Source: Paralichthys olivaceus
Taxonomy: Eukaryota > Chordata > Actinopteri > Pleuronectiformes > Paralichthyidae
Length of the DNA stretch: 64,000 nucleotides
NCBI RefSeq assembly: GCF_024713975.1
Contig: NC_091099.1
Coordinates: 10,120,501 to 10,184,500, forward strand
Direction: 5' to 3'
The notes below the pieces were generated by a model. The model had not been told where the DNA came from. It saw nothing but the letters and a program-made list of their open reading frames with translations, and made no database searches. The position numbers were made by a program, and so were the translations under genes. This document shows, piece after piece, positions 52,294 to 64,000 of the stretch. How positions within the stretch are numbered: position 1 is the first letter of the stretch; each line of letters opens with the position of its first letter.

Positions 52294-55200
52294 GTTTGGG
52301 GGTTTTTTTGTATTCCTTTTTTTTTTGAAGAAGTGATCTACAAAATCCTGCGGACTCGACTCTCAGCGTGGACGGACCGTATCAGCAGCCTCCCCGAAAC
52401 GTCCATAAACAACACACAGGCTGCAACATCGCCCACTTTCCCCTCCTCTCACCGTGGATCTCCAGGGTTCGTGTGCGCGGCTCTACCCACACTCCTCGCG
52501 TCCTGTCCGGAGCACCCTGCTGCTGCCAGTGACATCAACCCCCGGCGACGAGAGGAGGTGCCCAGGTGCAGAAACACACGTCACAGAACACGACCGCTGC
52601 TCCGGTTCCAGCGTATTTGTGAACGGGAATACAACCGCCGTGCTCGATCCTGCGGAGATTCGCATTTTAAGAAGCGATTGTTGCCTCTGGGTTGTTTTTG
52701 TTTTTTGCAGAAGCCGATCACAGATGGCTCAAAGGTGAAGTGTGTGCTTTTCTATCACGCACAGATCTATGGGGAAATGAGTTTTTTTTTTTTTTTAATT
52801 CAATAACAAGCACATAAGGCCAAAGTTGTGTCTCCCTAACAGTGAGTCTGTGTCCACCAATGAAATGAATCGTTATATATATATAAACAGTGACTGGGGG
52901 ATTTTAGCCTCTTAATAAATAAATACTAGTTATGACATTTATAAAATAAAGTGAAAATGATGGAAATTAAATGCACTGAAGCCAAATTTCAGTCATCACG
53001 TATCAATATCTGCACTCAGATTGTCTGGAAAGCTGCATATGTACTGTTATTTTATTTGATTGCATCATATTGCCGTTGTGTTTCTTTATATTCACATTCT
53101 GTTGTCTAATCCCTCCCTTCTTTGCATATTGAGGGTGATTTGAAAAATTGGTTTAACTTAGTAGATAATCGTCATGGAGTGCAGAAATAAAGTATGCTTG
53201 TTAATCCATTGTTTTCAGAAAGTGCATTAGTCACTTAAGATCATCTCACACATAGTTCTCTTCAGCTGAGATTCTGTTTTCATGTCAAGTAAAGTCAACT
53301 TGTCTGAGACCTGAGATAAGGGTGATCATCACATGACCTCTTGATTCTCATAAAACATAAACCAGTAATGTACCAAAACCTTTTGTTATCGGGATGTAGT
53401 TGTGCGATTCATCTCAAAACTTTGCTTCTGCAGCCACACGGAGCCCAGATGAGAGTCGTCAATGTGACTATAAAAAAAGGTAAACACGGTACAAAACCTT
53501 GGCCTCATATGAATAAAGTGTGTAAAGAAGAAATGTATCCATACAAAATTTTAAAATGATCATATTTTCTCTGTTTTCACTTAAAATATTTTTTTTTGAT
53601 CAACTTTGTTCTACAACCGTGAACATGTATCTGTTAATCTTAATATGTGAGTTTCCCTTTTTTTGAAGTCCTTTCTCTCAAAGTGATTTCCTGTTTGCAG
53701 GTTAACACAAACCATCAAGAAGAAATTTGTTTAGAACGTCTTACATGAAAGATTAAAAATAGCTTTGCCAACATGATTCATAGTAGAATCAATGGGTTAT
53801 CAGTTGTAATCTTCTCGCCCATGAACAAACAATGACTTTGAATCCCCCAATCAATAACGCTTATCACTGTATAAATTACTTGGATGAGATTGTATAAAGT
53901 GCTGACCTCCAGAGATCCATGAGTAGATCACTGGATGGAACAAAATGTTGACGACTCATCTCTCTGTTAATCTCATTAATGCAGCTGCAGCTCATTGTTC
54001 AGGATTTTCTTAATGTCTGTGACATGTCAAGCTCTGACTTCATTTCCTACTCGCTGTCAGTCTACTAAGTGACCGTCTGTGTGAAGTAATGATTCATTTC
54101 CTGAGCGACTGATACTGAGACTCTATGTTTCATATGTAAAGCTTGAGCTGACACCAGTTGTAATTCAGTAAATGTATGAAGGAACATAGTGTGCTTCTGA
54201 GTTACTTCTGCCTGAATGATTGATGCACTGCTATCCGAACACAAACAGTTTGCAAATAGTTATTTGACTATGACTACTACAGGGTCTGGACAGGCAGCGA
54301 GGGCCTTAAATGTTAAACATTAACACAAGTGCATGAACATAGTAACATACAGGCTGAAATGCGTTTTGGTGTTGTGTTAACCATGTGAACTGCAGGGAAA
54401 AAAATCACATTTGATCATTAATATTACCACTGAGACGAGTCTTGACTATCTTACAGCCAGTGAGAATAAGTCATGTTAGCTTTCTACGGGTTGATTGATC
54501 TCCCTGTTCTGTGTTGCTCGTTCAACCAGTCCCATTGATCTTCAATTCCAGATTACCACATGTCAGCAAAGCAGCCCCTGGAGATCTGGGGGAAAGGTTG
54601 ACACAAATTTGATCAAAAGGAATCACTTCCACCACACATTTCTGTCCAAGTAAATGAACAGTCAGTTGTGCAATAATAACTCTGAGACAAAATCAAGACT
54701 GTCTTTAAAAATACAGATCAGCTCTGTCCCTGAGCTTTATTGACACATTTATCTATACATTGTCTCCTCATTGACCACATCATGACTATTTAGTTTCTGC
54801 TTCAGCTTTTTTATAGTGCAGAGGCTTTGCTGCTCTCTCTCTAGCTTTTGACTGCATTCTGGATATGTTGTACTTATTCAAAGCAAATTAGTGTTTAATT
54901 TAAGTTTAAATTTTAGAAGTCTGATTTAAATGTGCAAGTTTTCTGTTAGTGTGTCATGTCTTGTAGTTAAACTTAAACCAGACATGTTTATGATGGACCA
55001 AACTTTAAAGAAGTCACAGATAAAGTTAAGTTGTAATCAATCAATCAATCAAATTTTTATTTGAATAGCTAATATTCCCAAATCACAATTTGTCTCATAG
55101 GGCCCATGAGAGGGATTCCTCTCCCAGGACAGACACAAGTGTAATAGATGCTGCATGTAGCTGGACACATTAACACAATTACAATATTTACAACACTGAT

Positions 55201-55700
55201 CAACAAAGACCTGAGAGTGCAGGGGCAAATGTATGCAGAGCACATTTTGAATGCAAACATTTTCTTTTATTGTATTCATTATTATCATTATAATTTATTT
55301 TATCACATTGTCTGTGTACTCACTTGTGACCCTAGCAACAGCACAAGCCTGTACTTGTTTTATTGGTTCTCTACTGAACATTATAATTAACTGGTATATA
55401 TTCATTTTACTGTTTGCACAGTATCTTTATACCTACAACTGTTTTACATTCAGCTCAAAAACACTTAGTTCAGTTAATTTTTGGCAAAAATACACACAAA
55501 ATATGTGTATAAGTTAACTCTATCTTTAATTGCCTTGGGTTGTTTTTACAATGAGCCTTTTACATTCTGTGTGAAGCACTTTGCACGACCTTGTTGTGGG
55601 AGTGTACTTTACTAATAGTAATAATCTTGTCTTGCATTACTGGTGAACTTTTGCTGGATGCAATTAAAACCATTTCAAAACTATAAACAACAACACGTGA
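52294..55700. other. Intergenic region between ube2h and klhdc10
   Basis: The two genes are divergent (head-to-head), about 3.6 kb apart. The first about 400 bases (52294-52700) are GC-rich and should hold the ube2h promoter. ZC3HC1, which lies here in human, was not found. The middle is AT-rich with one repeat at 55036-55260. Confidence 0.55.
55036..55260. repeat. Common teleost interspersed repeat
   Basis: (ATCA)n run at the start, then AAATTTTTATTTGAATAGCT, CCCAAATCACAATTTGTCTC, ATAGGGCCC. This is the block order of an abundant fish repeat ('atttatttgtatagc..atattcacaaatcacaatttgtctcatagggc'). The right part is more degraded. Confidence 0.7.
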
Positions 55701-55735
55701 CTCTTTAAAGCGACGCAAAGGCCCTCTCCTCCTGT

Positions 55736-55786
55736 GATTGGTCAGTGGAGACCAGCTGTCTGTGACGTAGCAGCAGGTGTGGGCGG
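55736..55786 (+). promoter_or_regulatory. klhdc10 promoter elements
   Basis: GATTGG (inverted CCAAT box) at 55736-55741, TGACGT (CRE half-type) at 55763-55768 and GGGCGG (GC box) at 55781-55786 lie 140-190 bases before the klhdc10 ATG. There is no TATA box. The arrangement is typical of a housekeeping promoter. Confidence 0.5.
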
Positions 55787-55922
55787 AAGCTGAGTGTTTT
55801 CTTCTTCTTCTCTTTGCTCTGGTCGTCGGAGCCTGAGATCGAATGTGGCGGTGCACGGTTCGTGATCAGCCGTGACCCTCCTCTGTCTCCCTCCTCTGTG
55901 TTTGTGTGGAGCTGCTGTAAAG

Positions 55923-58900
55923 ATGTCGTCGGCCCAACACAGCGGGACCTGCAGTCAGCTCAATAAGTTTGAGAAGCTGTCGTGGAGGCCCTCCACCCGA
56001 GACTCTGGTCAGTAAACAGCAGCTCCGCTCCGCTGCCTCCTCACGCGCAGTCACAGCAGAGTAAACCGTGGCTCTGTTTGTATCGCTGACACCAGGAGGC
56101 TCCTCACGCTGCGAGTTAGCCAAGCTAGCTGCTTAGCATCCACCGCCACAACACACAGGCCAGAGCTCCAGCTGCTACGGAAGCTAGCAGAGAGGAGAAA
56201 GTCCTCCAGGAGGCACCTACACAGCCTTTGTTAGTGTTGCTGTCTTTAAATGGAGATGGACACGTGAGAGAACAAGTAGTGATGAGGGGGCTCAGCTTCC
56301 AGGAGGAGGAGGAGACGCAGCAGAGCACACATGGTGTTAGCTTTACTGAGGAGGAAACAGTGATTGTTCATCTGCAAAACTCAAACTCCATATGTTTGAT
56401 GAGACCTCTGCACCACCAGATGTTCGCTATGATTAAAAATCACACATGTTGCCTATTTACACTTGTTCCCTGTAACATTGAGTTAAAGATTCTGCTCGCC
56501 ATCAAATGGTCTCAGTCCAAACTACATCAAGGAATCAGCCTCATTGTGCCTGGAGCTCTGCTGGTTGTTCCTAGATTCTAGAGCAGTGTGTCTGGATGAT
56601 GAGGTCTTTGCTGTTAAAGCCAACAAACAGTGGTCAGTGTATCTGTATCAGACAGGCAACACGTTAAGTGTCTTTTAGAACATATAAATAAAGTTTGTTT
56701 TATCATTATCATTAACAATATGCTTTATGCAATATGCTTAACGACTATGTACTCTGACAAGATTGTTCTCAATGTTATCCCCCAGTTTTGGTGATAAACC
56801 TTTAAACCAGTTCTAAAAGAAAAGGTCAAATCTTACAGTTCTTAGTAGTTGGGAGGATTATGAGTGTAACCTGAAATTCACAGCCATTATTTACAAAATG
56901 ACTGCATTTGTAAATTATTCAACAGCAGAGCACGACACAAATACAGAAATTAAAAACAAAAAATACAAGACTGAAAGGAAAGTGAGATAGGAAAAAAACT
57001 ACTACATAGAGTGATATGAATGCTTACAGTTCAACCAGACCTGCTTAACATCCAAGTTGTCATGTATACAAAGTCTTGGCCTTTCACATCTCTCCTCACA
57101 CTGCAGAATGTGTTGTGTCCTCTCCTCCGTTCAGCGAGCAGGAGAAAAAAACACAGTTCATAAACTTAACATATTTCTGCTTCTATGTCACTCTTCCCTT
57201 GTTTTTGATGAATGAATGAATGATTTACAGGCTCTAAGAAGCGGGCTCGATGGCTTCAGGCTCGACGCATCTTCTCCCCTTCCTGCCCCAACCTGCGGAT
57301 CCCCAACAGGTTTCTGAGAGAAGGTGAAGCTGATTCACCGTTAACTGACTGAGATCCTGCTCCTGTAAAATACAAACTGTAACTGTAATGTTGTAAAACT
57401 CATCATGTGCTTTGTCTTTTATTCGTAGTATTTTTTGGTAAAGAAACTACAGTTCTTTTCCATTCACATCAATGACTCAAAAAGTCTGTCTTCACCTTAT
57501 TCCTCCTGCAGGTCACTGTATACCTCCCGCCCGCAGTGGTCACCGCTGTGTTGCAGACAGCACAAACCTGTACGTGTTCGGAGGCTACAACCCAGACTTT
57601 GATGAGGCCGGTGGGTCAGAGAATGAAGACTACCCTCTTTTCAGGGAGCTTTGGCGGTTTCATTTTGCCACAGCCACGTGGCAACAAGTCCGCACAGAGG
57701 GCTACATGCCCACAGAGCTGGCCTCTATGTCAGGTAAGGACAGATGGGTTGTCCTTCATTTCATTAGAATTGCTCCCACAGAGCAGCTGTGTGAATCAAT
57801 GAATTATAATGAAATAACATAGTCAGATTGCTTATTTGAAAAAGTTAAACCAGCCACTGGTCTTATTTAAGCTAATTTTAAACATTTTCCTCAAATTTTC
57901 CAGAGGGTCTGGATGTGAGAAAGCAAATGTCTGAGTCAGTTGTTCTGGAAAGTTTCCAGAACAAGATATGAAAGCTTTTGGTGATAAGGGCTGAGGCCAA
58001 AGTCAATGTGTTGTGAACAAAAACATGTGATTTCTGCAGTGGAATTTAGATGTAAACGTCCTTACCTGAATGTTCGAGACATTTTCCTGTTGCTTGGAAC
58101 GCGTCTGACCCAGACAATATCCTGCTGCATTCTTTATACCCAAAAGACAAACTGTAAAATGTCCAGGCACAGTTTACCGCACACTTATGTCTGAAAGCGG
58201 CTTTAGAGGAACCCCTTGGTGCGTTTGGACACTACGATGATCTATACTCGATTGTGTCGCAAATGAGTCATTGTGCACACAGGTGACAAAGCTACAGGTG
58301 GATGTGCACCATGAAATGCAGCATTGTGCCGGCAAAGGCCATTTACAAGTCTGCAAACAAAAACACTTGATGTAACACAGCTGTAAAACCTTCTAAGAAA
58401 AAAATGGCTTTGTAATTGTGAGGTAGAAAATGCATGTCTGTCAGACCTCGAGGGAACGGATGCTAAGTGAGTAATGTTGAATGTAAACAGAAACTTTTTT
58501 TTCAACAAAACTCCTCAGGACACTCGGTCGTCTGTGTAAACTGACTCTGCAAACAATCCGTGCAGTTACTGAAGCAACTGAAGGAACCAGATTAGATTAC
58601 AGTTTCAGTTCATTATGAAACTGTAGCCGGTCTGAGGACTTCAGCTGAAGAGGAGTTTCTCTCAATGAGGCCCGGGATGCATCTGTGTTCACAATGCAGA
58701 AAGCATGTGCTGCAGACCACCTCCGCCCCCTCACTCACACAGACACACACTCTCATCCACTACGGACCGATCTGTATCATAAATTACGATCTGTGGTCTT
58801 AATGGAACACACTTGTTTGATACAGACACCAGTAAAAATGAATCATCATCAATTTCATTTGTTTTCTGTGAAAATGAAATTCCATTTCCACTAAAATCAT

Positions 58901-60706
58901 CACTCATTTTGCACTTTTACTCAAACATAACTGCAGTATCATCATTGCATATCATTCAACCTCAATCGGTATGTAGACCTGAGCCAGCTTCACCAGGAAT
59001 ACTCAACCGGATATTAAACTGAGGCTGATTGTGTTGCTGTGTGTCACTTTCAGCTGTTTTACATGGCAACAACCTGCTTGTGTTTGGTGGCACTGGGATT
59101 CCATTTGGTGAAAACAATGGCAACGACGTCCATGTTTGCAACGTTCAGTACAGGCGATGGAACCTGCTCAGCTGCAGAGGGAAGAAGCCCAACAAGATCT
59201 ATGGGCAGGTAACAGTGTCTCTGTAAAGCTGTTGAGTGTAAAGCTACAGTTTAAATGTGTATGTTGCAGATTATTCCACCCAAAAATATCTGATGTATTT
59301 TCCACACTCCAGGCGATGGCCATCATAAATGGCTACCTCTATGTGTTTGGAGGGACAACGGGCTACCTTTACAGCACCGACCTTCACAGGCTGGACCTGA
59401 CCACCAGGGAGTGGACCCACCTCAAACCCAACAACACGCCTTCGGATCTGCCTGAGGAGAGGTCAGTTAGCAGAGGTCATGTTTGTCCCGTTGTCTGTTC
59501 CCACCAAGGTAATGAACACGTTCAGAAAGCTAAGGCTTTGTTTTACAGGTACAGACACGAGCTTGCTAATGACGGACAAAGAATATACATTTTAGGAGGT
59601 GGAACGTCCTGGACGTCTTATCCCCTGGACAAGGTGAGAGGAACCAGCACTGACATCATTTTTGATAAACACAGAGCTTTAGTTGTTCATTTTATTTATG
59701 TAAAACTGTTTGTCCTCATCAGATTCATGCATACAACCTGGAGACAAATTACTGGGAGGAAATCGTCACCAAACCTCATGAAAAACTAGGTTTGTTATCG
59801 ATGTGAACTTGTTTTTTGGAGGATTCGAAAACTTCACAATGAATTCACTTTGATTTGTCATTTTCACGACAGGTTATCCTGCTGCCCGGCGTTGTCACAG
59901 CTGTGTGCAGGTCAAAGAGGGTAAGGAGTTATCCACACAGCATCATCATGAACACAATTTAAACACTAAAATATTGTGTTTTAACCATGTCTCACTCTGT
60001 TTTTACCACAGATGTGTTTATATGTGGGGGTTATAATGGAGAGCTGATCCTGGCAGACCTGTGGAAGATCAACCTGCAGACTTTTCAGTGGACCAAGCTG
60101 CCCGCTGTAATGCCTGAACCAGCCTACTTCCACTGTGCTGCAGTCACTCCGGTGGGTAAAATCTCTATGGCACAGATCACATGAAATAATTGAAGCTGGT
60201 ATTGGGAATCACATGCAGAGCAGGTACCCCATGAATCTAACGAAAGAAGAAAAGAATACATGACAACTTCTCAGAGCCCAGGGTGACATCTTCAAATGTT
60301 TGAATAACTGAAAATATTAATTTCACAATGATTTTAAAACAGAATTGCAGCAAATCCTAACCGGGATAAAACGGAAACCAAAGAATATTTTGAGGTTTTT
60401 AATTATAATGACCTTAAACGATTAATTGACTGTCAGTTTCTGATTAATGAACTAAATGATGCAGCTCTGATCTCCTGTACTGTCCCTCTCCTTCAGGCTG
60501 GCTGTATGTACGTCCACGGTGGTGTCGTCAACATGTTAGGGAACCAGAGGACGGGCTCTTTGTACAAAGTGTGGTTGGTGGTGCCCAGCCTGCTCGAACT
60601 GACCTGGGAAAAGCTGTTGAAATCTTTCCCTCACTTGGCCCAGCTGTCCCCCCTTCAGCTGCTCAGCCTCGGACTGACACACACGCTAATCCAGCGGCTC
60701 AAGTAG
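55923..60706 (+). CDS. klhdc10: Kelch domain-containing protein 10
   Basis: Kelch-propeller substrate receptor of a Cullin-2 ubiquitin ligase that recognises C-terminal degrons; it also affects PP5/ASK1 stress signalling in mammals. Ten coding exons: 55923-56007, 57231-57323, 57512-57733, 59054-59208, 59313-59461, 59549-59633, 59723-59789, 59873-59920, 60012-60151, 60497-60706; 1254 bases, 417 residues, against about 442 in human, whose N-terminus is longer and Gly-rich. Phases agree at every junction. Kelch blades are visible: ARSGHRCVADSTNLYVFGGY (66-85), NNLLVFGGTGIPFGE, GYLYVFGGTTGYLYSTDL, RIYILGGGTSW, DVFICGGYNGELILADLW, CMYVHGGVVN. The C-terminal SLLELTWEKLLKSFP helix is where the Elongin/Cul2 contact would be expected. 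Conserved IRIPNRFLR-type motif appears as LRIPNRFLR. Confidence 0.97.
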
Positions 60707-62666
60707 AGCGAGCACAAAGACTGAAGGAAGCGGTATGTCATTGGATCTATGCTGAGGACTTGGACAAAAACAATTCTTGAAACGAAGTCTGATGTCAGAA
60801 GGTGATGAAAATACTCTGGATGCCTTTTTTAACTTTAGTCTTATCTGAATGTGTGTTTTTTTATTAAATGCAAAGTGCAATGATTTCTTTTTCTCTGTAT
60901 GTGAACATGTCCGATTTGAGTTTGCACTCAGAAGCTGCATGTCAGTGTGTAAACCAGAATCACTGTACGATGATGTCCACCTGCTTGTTGCTCAGAGGTA
61001 TCTTGTGCTATGCTCATAACTTATGTCGAGCATTCTTTAGTTTTTTTTACCACTCAACCCTGTTGCAGACACTTGTGGAGCATGAGCAGGATAATTAATA
61101 AATGAATGTTTCTTAGACCACCTCCTGAAAGGCTAAATGAATGTTGCTTTGCTTAGAGGCTGAAAAACTGTGTGCTCGTTTTTCGCCGATGCTGAAGTGT
61201 AGACACGTTGCTGCCAATCAGCTGCTGCTGTGTCCACTGTGATGTAGTGAAGTTTTAGAAGTGACTGAAGTTTCAAACAGGAGAAACTTGCAACTAGTTT
61301 CCTCAAAGACACAAACATTTCTGCTCAATCAGAAAAGTGTGAGATTCTGAAAAGTGTCACACAGCTGGTGATGCATAACCATGATACCTCTTAAACAGTC
61401 TAAATGTTCTAAAGCATCATGTTTTAGCCTCGAAGAATTTCTGATTTCATGCCAATTTCGATTTGAAGATGTTTTCGTCACTGGTCACAATACTAAAGCT
61501 TGTGATCAGACAAAAAAACCCAAAGCCTCTTTCACACATCTGTGATGTTGCATCACAGTGAAGCTTCTTGTGCCTCTTGGATTCTTCTGTTTTTGGGAAA
61601 ACGAAGCTTAGTAAAGTTAGAATGAATTTTACACACTTGTAGCTCCACAGCGATTCTCAAGCCTTTTTGATTTCTTCATTCGGTGCCTTCTGAATTTCCA
61701 AAATGTCCCACACACTGTTTTTTTTATATTATTGTAAATTAATTTTTAAAGACTGGTTTCTTTACAATTCTGAATAACCCCCCCATGTGATTTACCTGGT
61801 GCTGTCCACATGAGGCTTTTGTTGCTGAACCTCTCTGCTCATAATTAATCAGGAGACACGACTGCAGCTGAAGGTTTATCATCTATTCAACTGCGCAAAG
61901 ACATTTGATCTATTTATTTTTATCACTGCTGTTTTAACTTTTTTTTTTTTTTTACAAAACTTTAAACTGCAGCAGTTCATGTAGCTACATTTTCTATTTT
62001 CACCCGATTGTCATTTTAGTTCCCACTTCAAAACTTAACTCCACTAAAAGTTGTTTTATACTGTAACATTGACTCTATTGTTGTTTGTTTGACTTTTGGT
62101 CTGGTTTCTCTAGACGATGTTCTGCTTTAGTGTTGTGATACAAACTAAGAGGAATATGGAGATTTCCTTTTTTTTTAAACTAGGAACAATGTCAGAGTGG
62201 TATGTGAAGAGTATGTCGGTTATACTCAGGATGTAAAACACTGTGATCAGACTCTCACTCTGTTGTTTAAATGTCAGCAGGCTCTGTCTTTTCTGTGAAA
62301 TCAGATGTCGTCAGACTCCGGATTTTTCTCACAAACAGATGGTTAGCTGTGACTGTAAATGTTGTATACTTTAGAAATACTCAGTCACCCATGTTCACTT
62401 TCAAAATCCCACTTTTTTTCCTGAGCTCTGGCCTTATTTATATCTGCCTCACTGCACGTTGACACCTGGTAGATGTCCCACGTTGCTTAAAGAGTGATGT
62501 GTTTGTACTTGCATCATTTTTGATGTTAATGTAAGTTAAATGATCTTATGCATGTCAGTATGGTGTGCATGTCACTTCACGTAAACTCCCTGGGAAAAAA
62601 AGGTCTCCTCGCAGGCAGTAAAGGCTGTAATGTACATTATGTTTTGTAATTCCTGTCTGTACTAAC

Positions 62667-62672
62667 AATAAA
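62667..62672 (+). terminator. Likely klhdc10 polyadenylation signal
   Basis: AATAAA about 1.96 kb after the klhdc10 stop. The interval 60707-62690 has no other gene and is best read as the 3' UTR. The next gene is convergent and starts its coding end 0.6 kb further on. Confidence 0.5.
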
Positions 62673-63288
62673 GACACAGGCAGCCAGTTTTTCATAATAT
62701 TACGTTGTCAGATGTTGTTATTGTTTTACACTGTGCACAGTCAGCCATGACACACTGTATTATTCACTTATCACTTTGAACTCATTGCCACTTTGGCAGA
62801 GATGTGGCTGGTTGAACGTCCTGCAATTTCAACCATATTAATATTAATGGGTAAAAATATATCGCTTATTCATTAACTCTTAAAATACATATTCCATATT
62901 TACACTTTGGAGTTAAAAAGTATACAAAGTTAACAACAGTAACTTAAATTTAACTTAAAATACCATTAGTGCATATTCTTTACATCATGATATCCATTTG
63001 CGTTTAAAAAAAAAAAAAAGCCCTTTACCACAGTTCACTAAGAGGTCTGTTTACAAACCTTTACAGTAGTACGAGTTACATGTTTGAGCAGTAACAAAAG
63101 AAACTTCCTCACATCAAAATGTTCAGTATTATCATCTAACTCAGAGTAAACCTTAAAAAACTAAATACGTATTAAAAGTCCCAAATATTCAGTAAATATA
63201 TATCAACATGGAGTGGTGCTGAATTTGTACTTTCAGTTTCTTTCAGGCTTTAAAAGTCCAACTTTGGGTGAAAATCAATGATCCACGC

Positions 63289-63964
63289 TCAGCATTCAGC
63301 TGGATACGGAGCAAAGTAATACAGAGCCAGAAGAATAAGGTAGACAACCACCAGAGCTGCACCTGAGAAAAACAAGACGGCAAATAAAGTGAAAAGTGAG
63401 ATCCTATTGTTCTTCTAGTAATTCTATTAAATCACCAAATTAGATAAACAATCCTAAAGTATTTAGATTGGTTTCCTGTTTTTTTTTTTCTTCCAGCCAT
63501 CTTATGGAAATCAACCGGCAAGGATTAAAAAGATTTTTTTTAATGGCTCGTCAATCACTGGGACTAATTTTAGTCAGCATCGATGGAACACATACCTCTG
63601 CCAACTCCTGAATACAATCAAGCTGCACCAAATTTCATCCACTCATAGATATCAGTTTCCTAAATGTGCCTGTATTTTCATCTTGAGCCAAGAATTATTG
63701 TCTGTAAGGAAAGTGCTGTATCTCACAATGTTAAAGAAAGTGATAAAACATTTCTATCTCTTGCTTATCCCATGTCCTGTCCTTGGGTAACTGTGATTGG
63801 TTACTAACGGATCTTCAAAACATCAGAGGCATGAAAAGCAACCTCAGAGACTCACCCTGAAAATAATCAGATTTTCCGTCCATGAAGATGTAGTTGACGA
63901 CGATCACACTGAACATGCTGGCCCACAGGTGCAGGTCACTGAATAACAGCACAAAGCCCACGTC
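63289..63964 (-). CDS. cax1: C-terminal exons of a CAX-type Ca2+/H+ exchanger (5' part outside window)
   Basis: Two exons on the minus strand: 63964-63856 and 63362-63289, joined in frame (phase 1) through GT-AG. They encode 60 residues: DLHLWASMFSVIVVNYIFMD (part of a membrane helix), then GKSDYFQGAALVVVYLILLA and a further LYYFAPYPAEC before the stop. The pattern helix - DGKS.Y.xG - helix (VVVYLILLALYYF) is the C-terminal end of the cation/proton exchanger family, which loads Ca2+ into acidic organelles using the proton gradient. Fish keep such genes, while mammals lack them as far as I know. Only the C-terminal two helices are present, so family assignment rests on a short stretch. The acceptor at 63965-63966 shows that an upstream exon follows outside the window. 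Confidence 0.65.
63590..63760 (-). repeat. Degraded interspersed repeat in the exchanger intron
   Basis: CCTCTGCCAACTCCTGAATAC at the start, CTGCACCAAATTTCATCCAC, and TATCTCACAATGTTAAAGAA at 63719-63738. Read backwards these follow the block order of the 38670-38870 family ('ctttctttaacattg' at the far end). Confidence 0.45.
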
Positions 63965-64000
63965 CTATGAGAAGCAGAGATCAGGTTTTATCATTGAAAA

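Noticed and set aside
52333..52806. 157-codon plus-strand frame upstream of ube2h
   Set aside because: Lies in the GC-rich promoter flank and ends in a poly-Phe run; best read as chance in CpG-rich DNA.

Overview
The window looks like nuclear DNA of a bony fish, probably a percomorph teleost. Genes are split into short exons by small GT-AG introns. Vertebrate gene families appear in compact form, (GT)n arrays are frequent, and several interspersed repeats resemble ones I know from teleost genomes. No bacterial or viral genes were seen.

Layout: gnai1 (minus, 1-8128, last exon cut by the window edge); a repeat-rich, gene-poor stretch (about 8.6-20.7 kb); a chrm2-type muscarinic receptor (plus, 20771-22641) whose coding region has two introns; ahcyl2 (plus, 25453-34226) with two alternative first coding exons; a gene-poor stretch that hides the sensory-organ microRNA cluster mir-183/mir-96/mir-182 (minus, about 40.13-40.71 kb) with a CpG-rich candidate promoter about 1 kb upstream; ube2h (minus, 46707-52293, complete); klhdc10 (plus, 55923-60706, complete); and the last two coding exons of a CAX-type Ca2+/H+ exchanger (minus, 63289-63964).

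The order ahcyl2 - mir-183 cluster - ube2h - klhdc10 matches human 7q32 as I remember it, with STRIP2, SMKR1, NRF1 and ZC3HC1 absent here. That supports the gene calls and suggests a block thinned after the teleost genome duplication. GNAI1 and CHRM2 are also on human 7q but not adjacent to AHCYL2, so their closeness here reflects rearrangement.

The genes do not form an operon. Functional links are loose: Gnai and M2-type receptors belong to the same signalling pathway, ahcyl2 encodes an IP3-receptor/transport regulator, ube2h and klhdc10 both act in ubiquitin-dependent degradation, and the exchanger handles organellar Ca2+. The most valuable hidden item is the microRNA cluster, which no open reading frame reveals. 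Exon boundaries were set by hand from splice consensus, reading frame and remembered vertebrate homologues; no alignment program was run.
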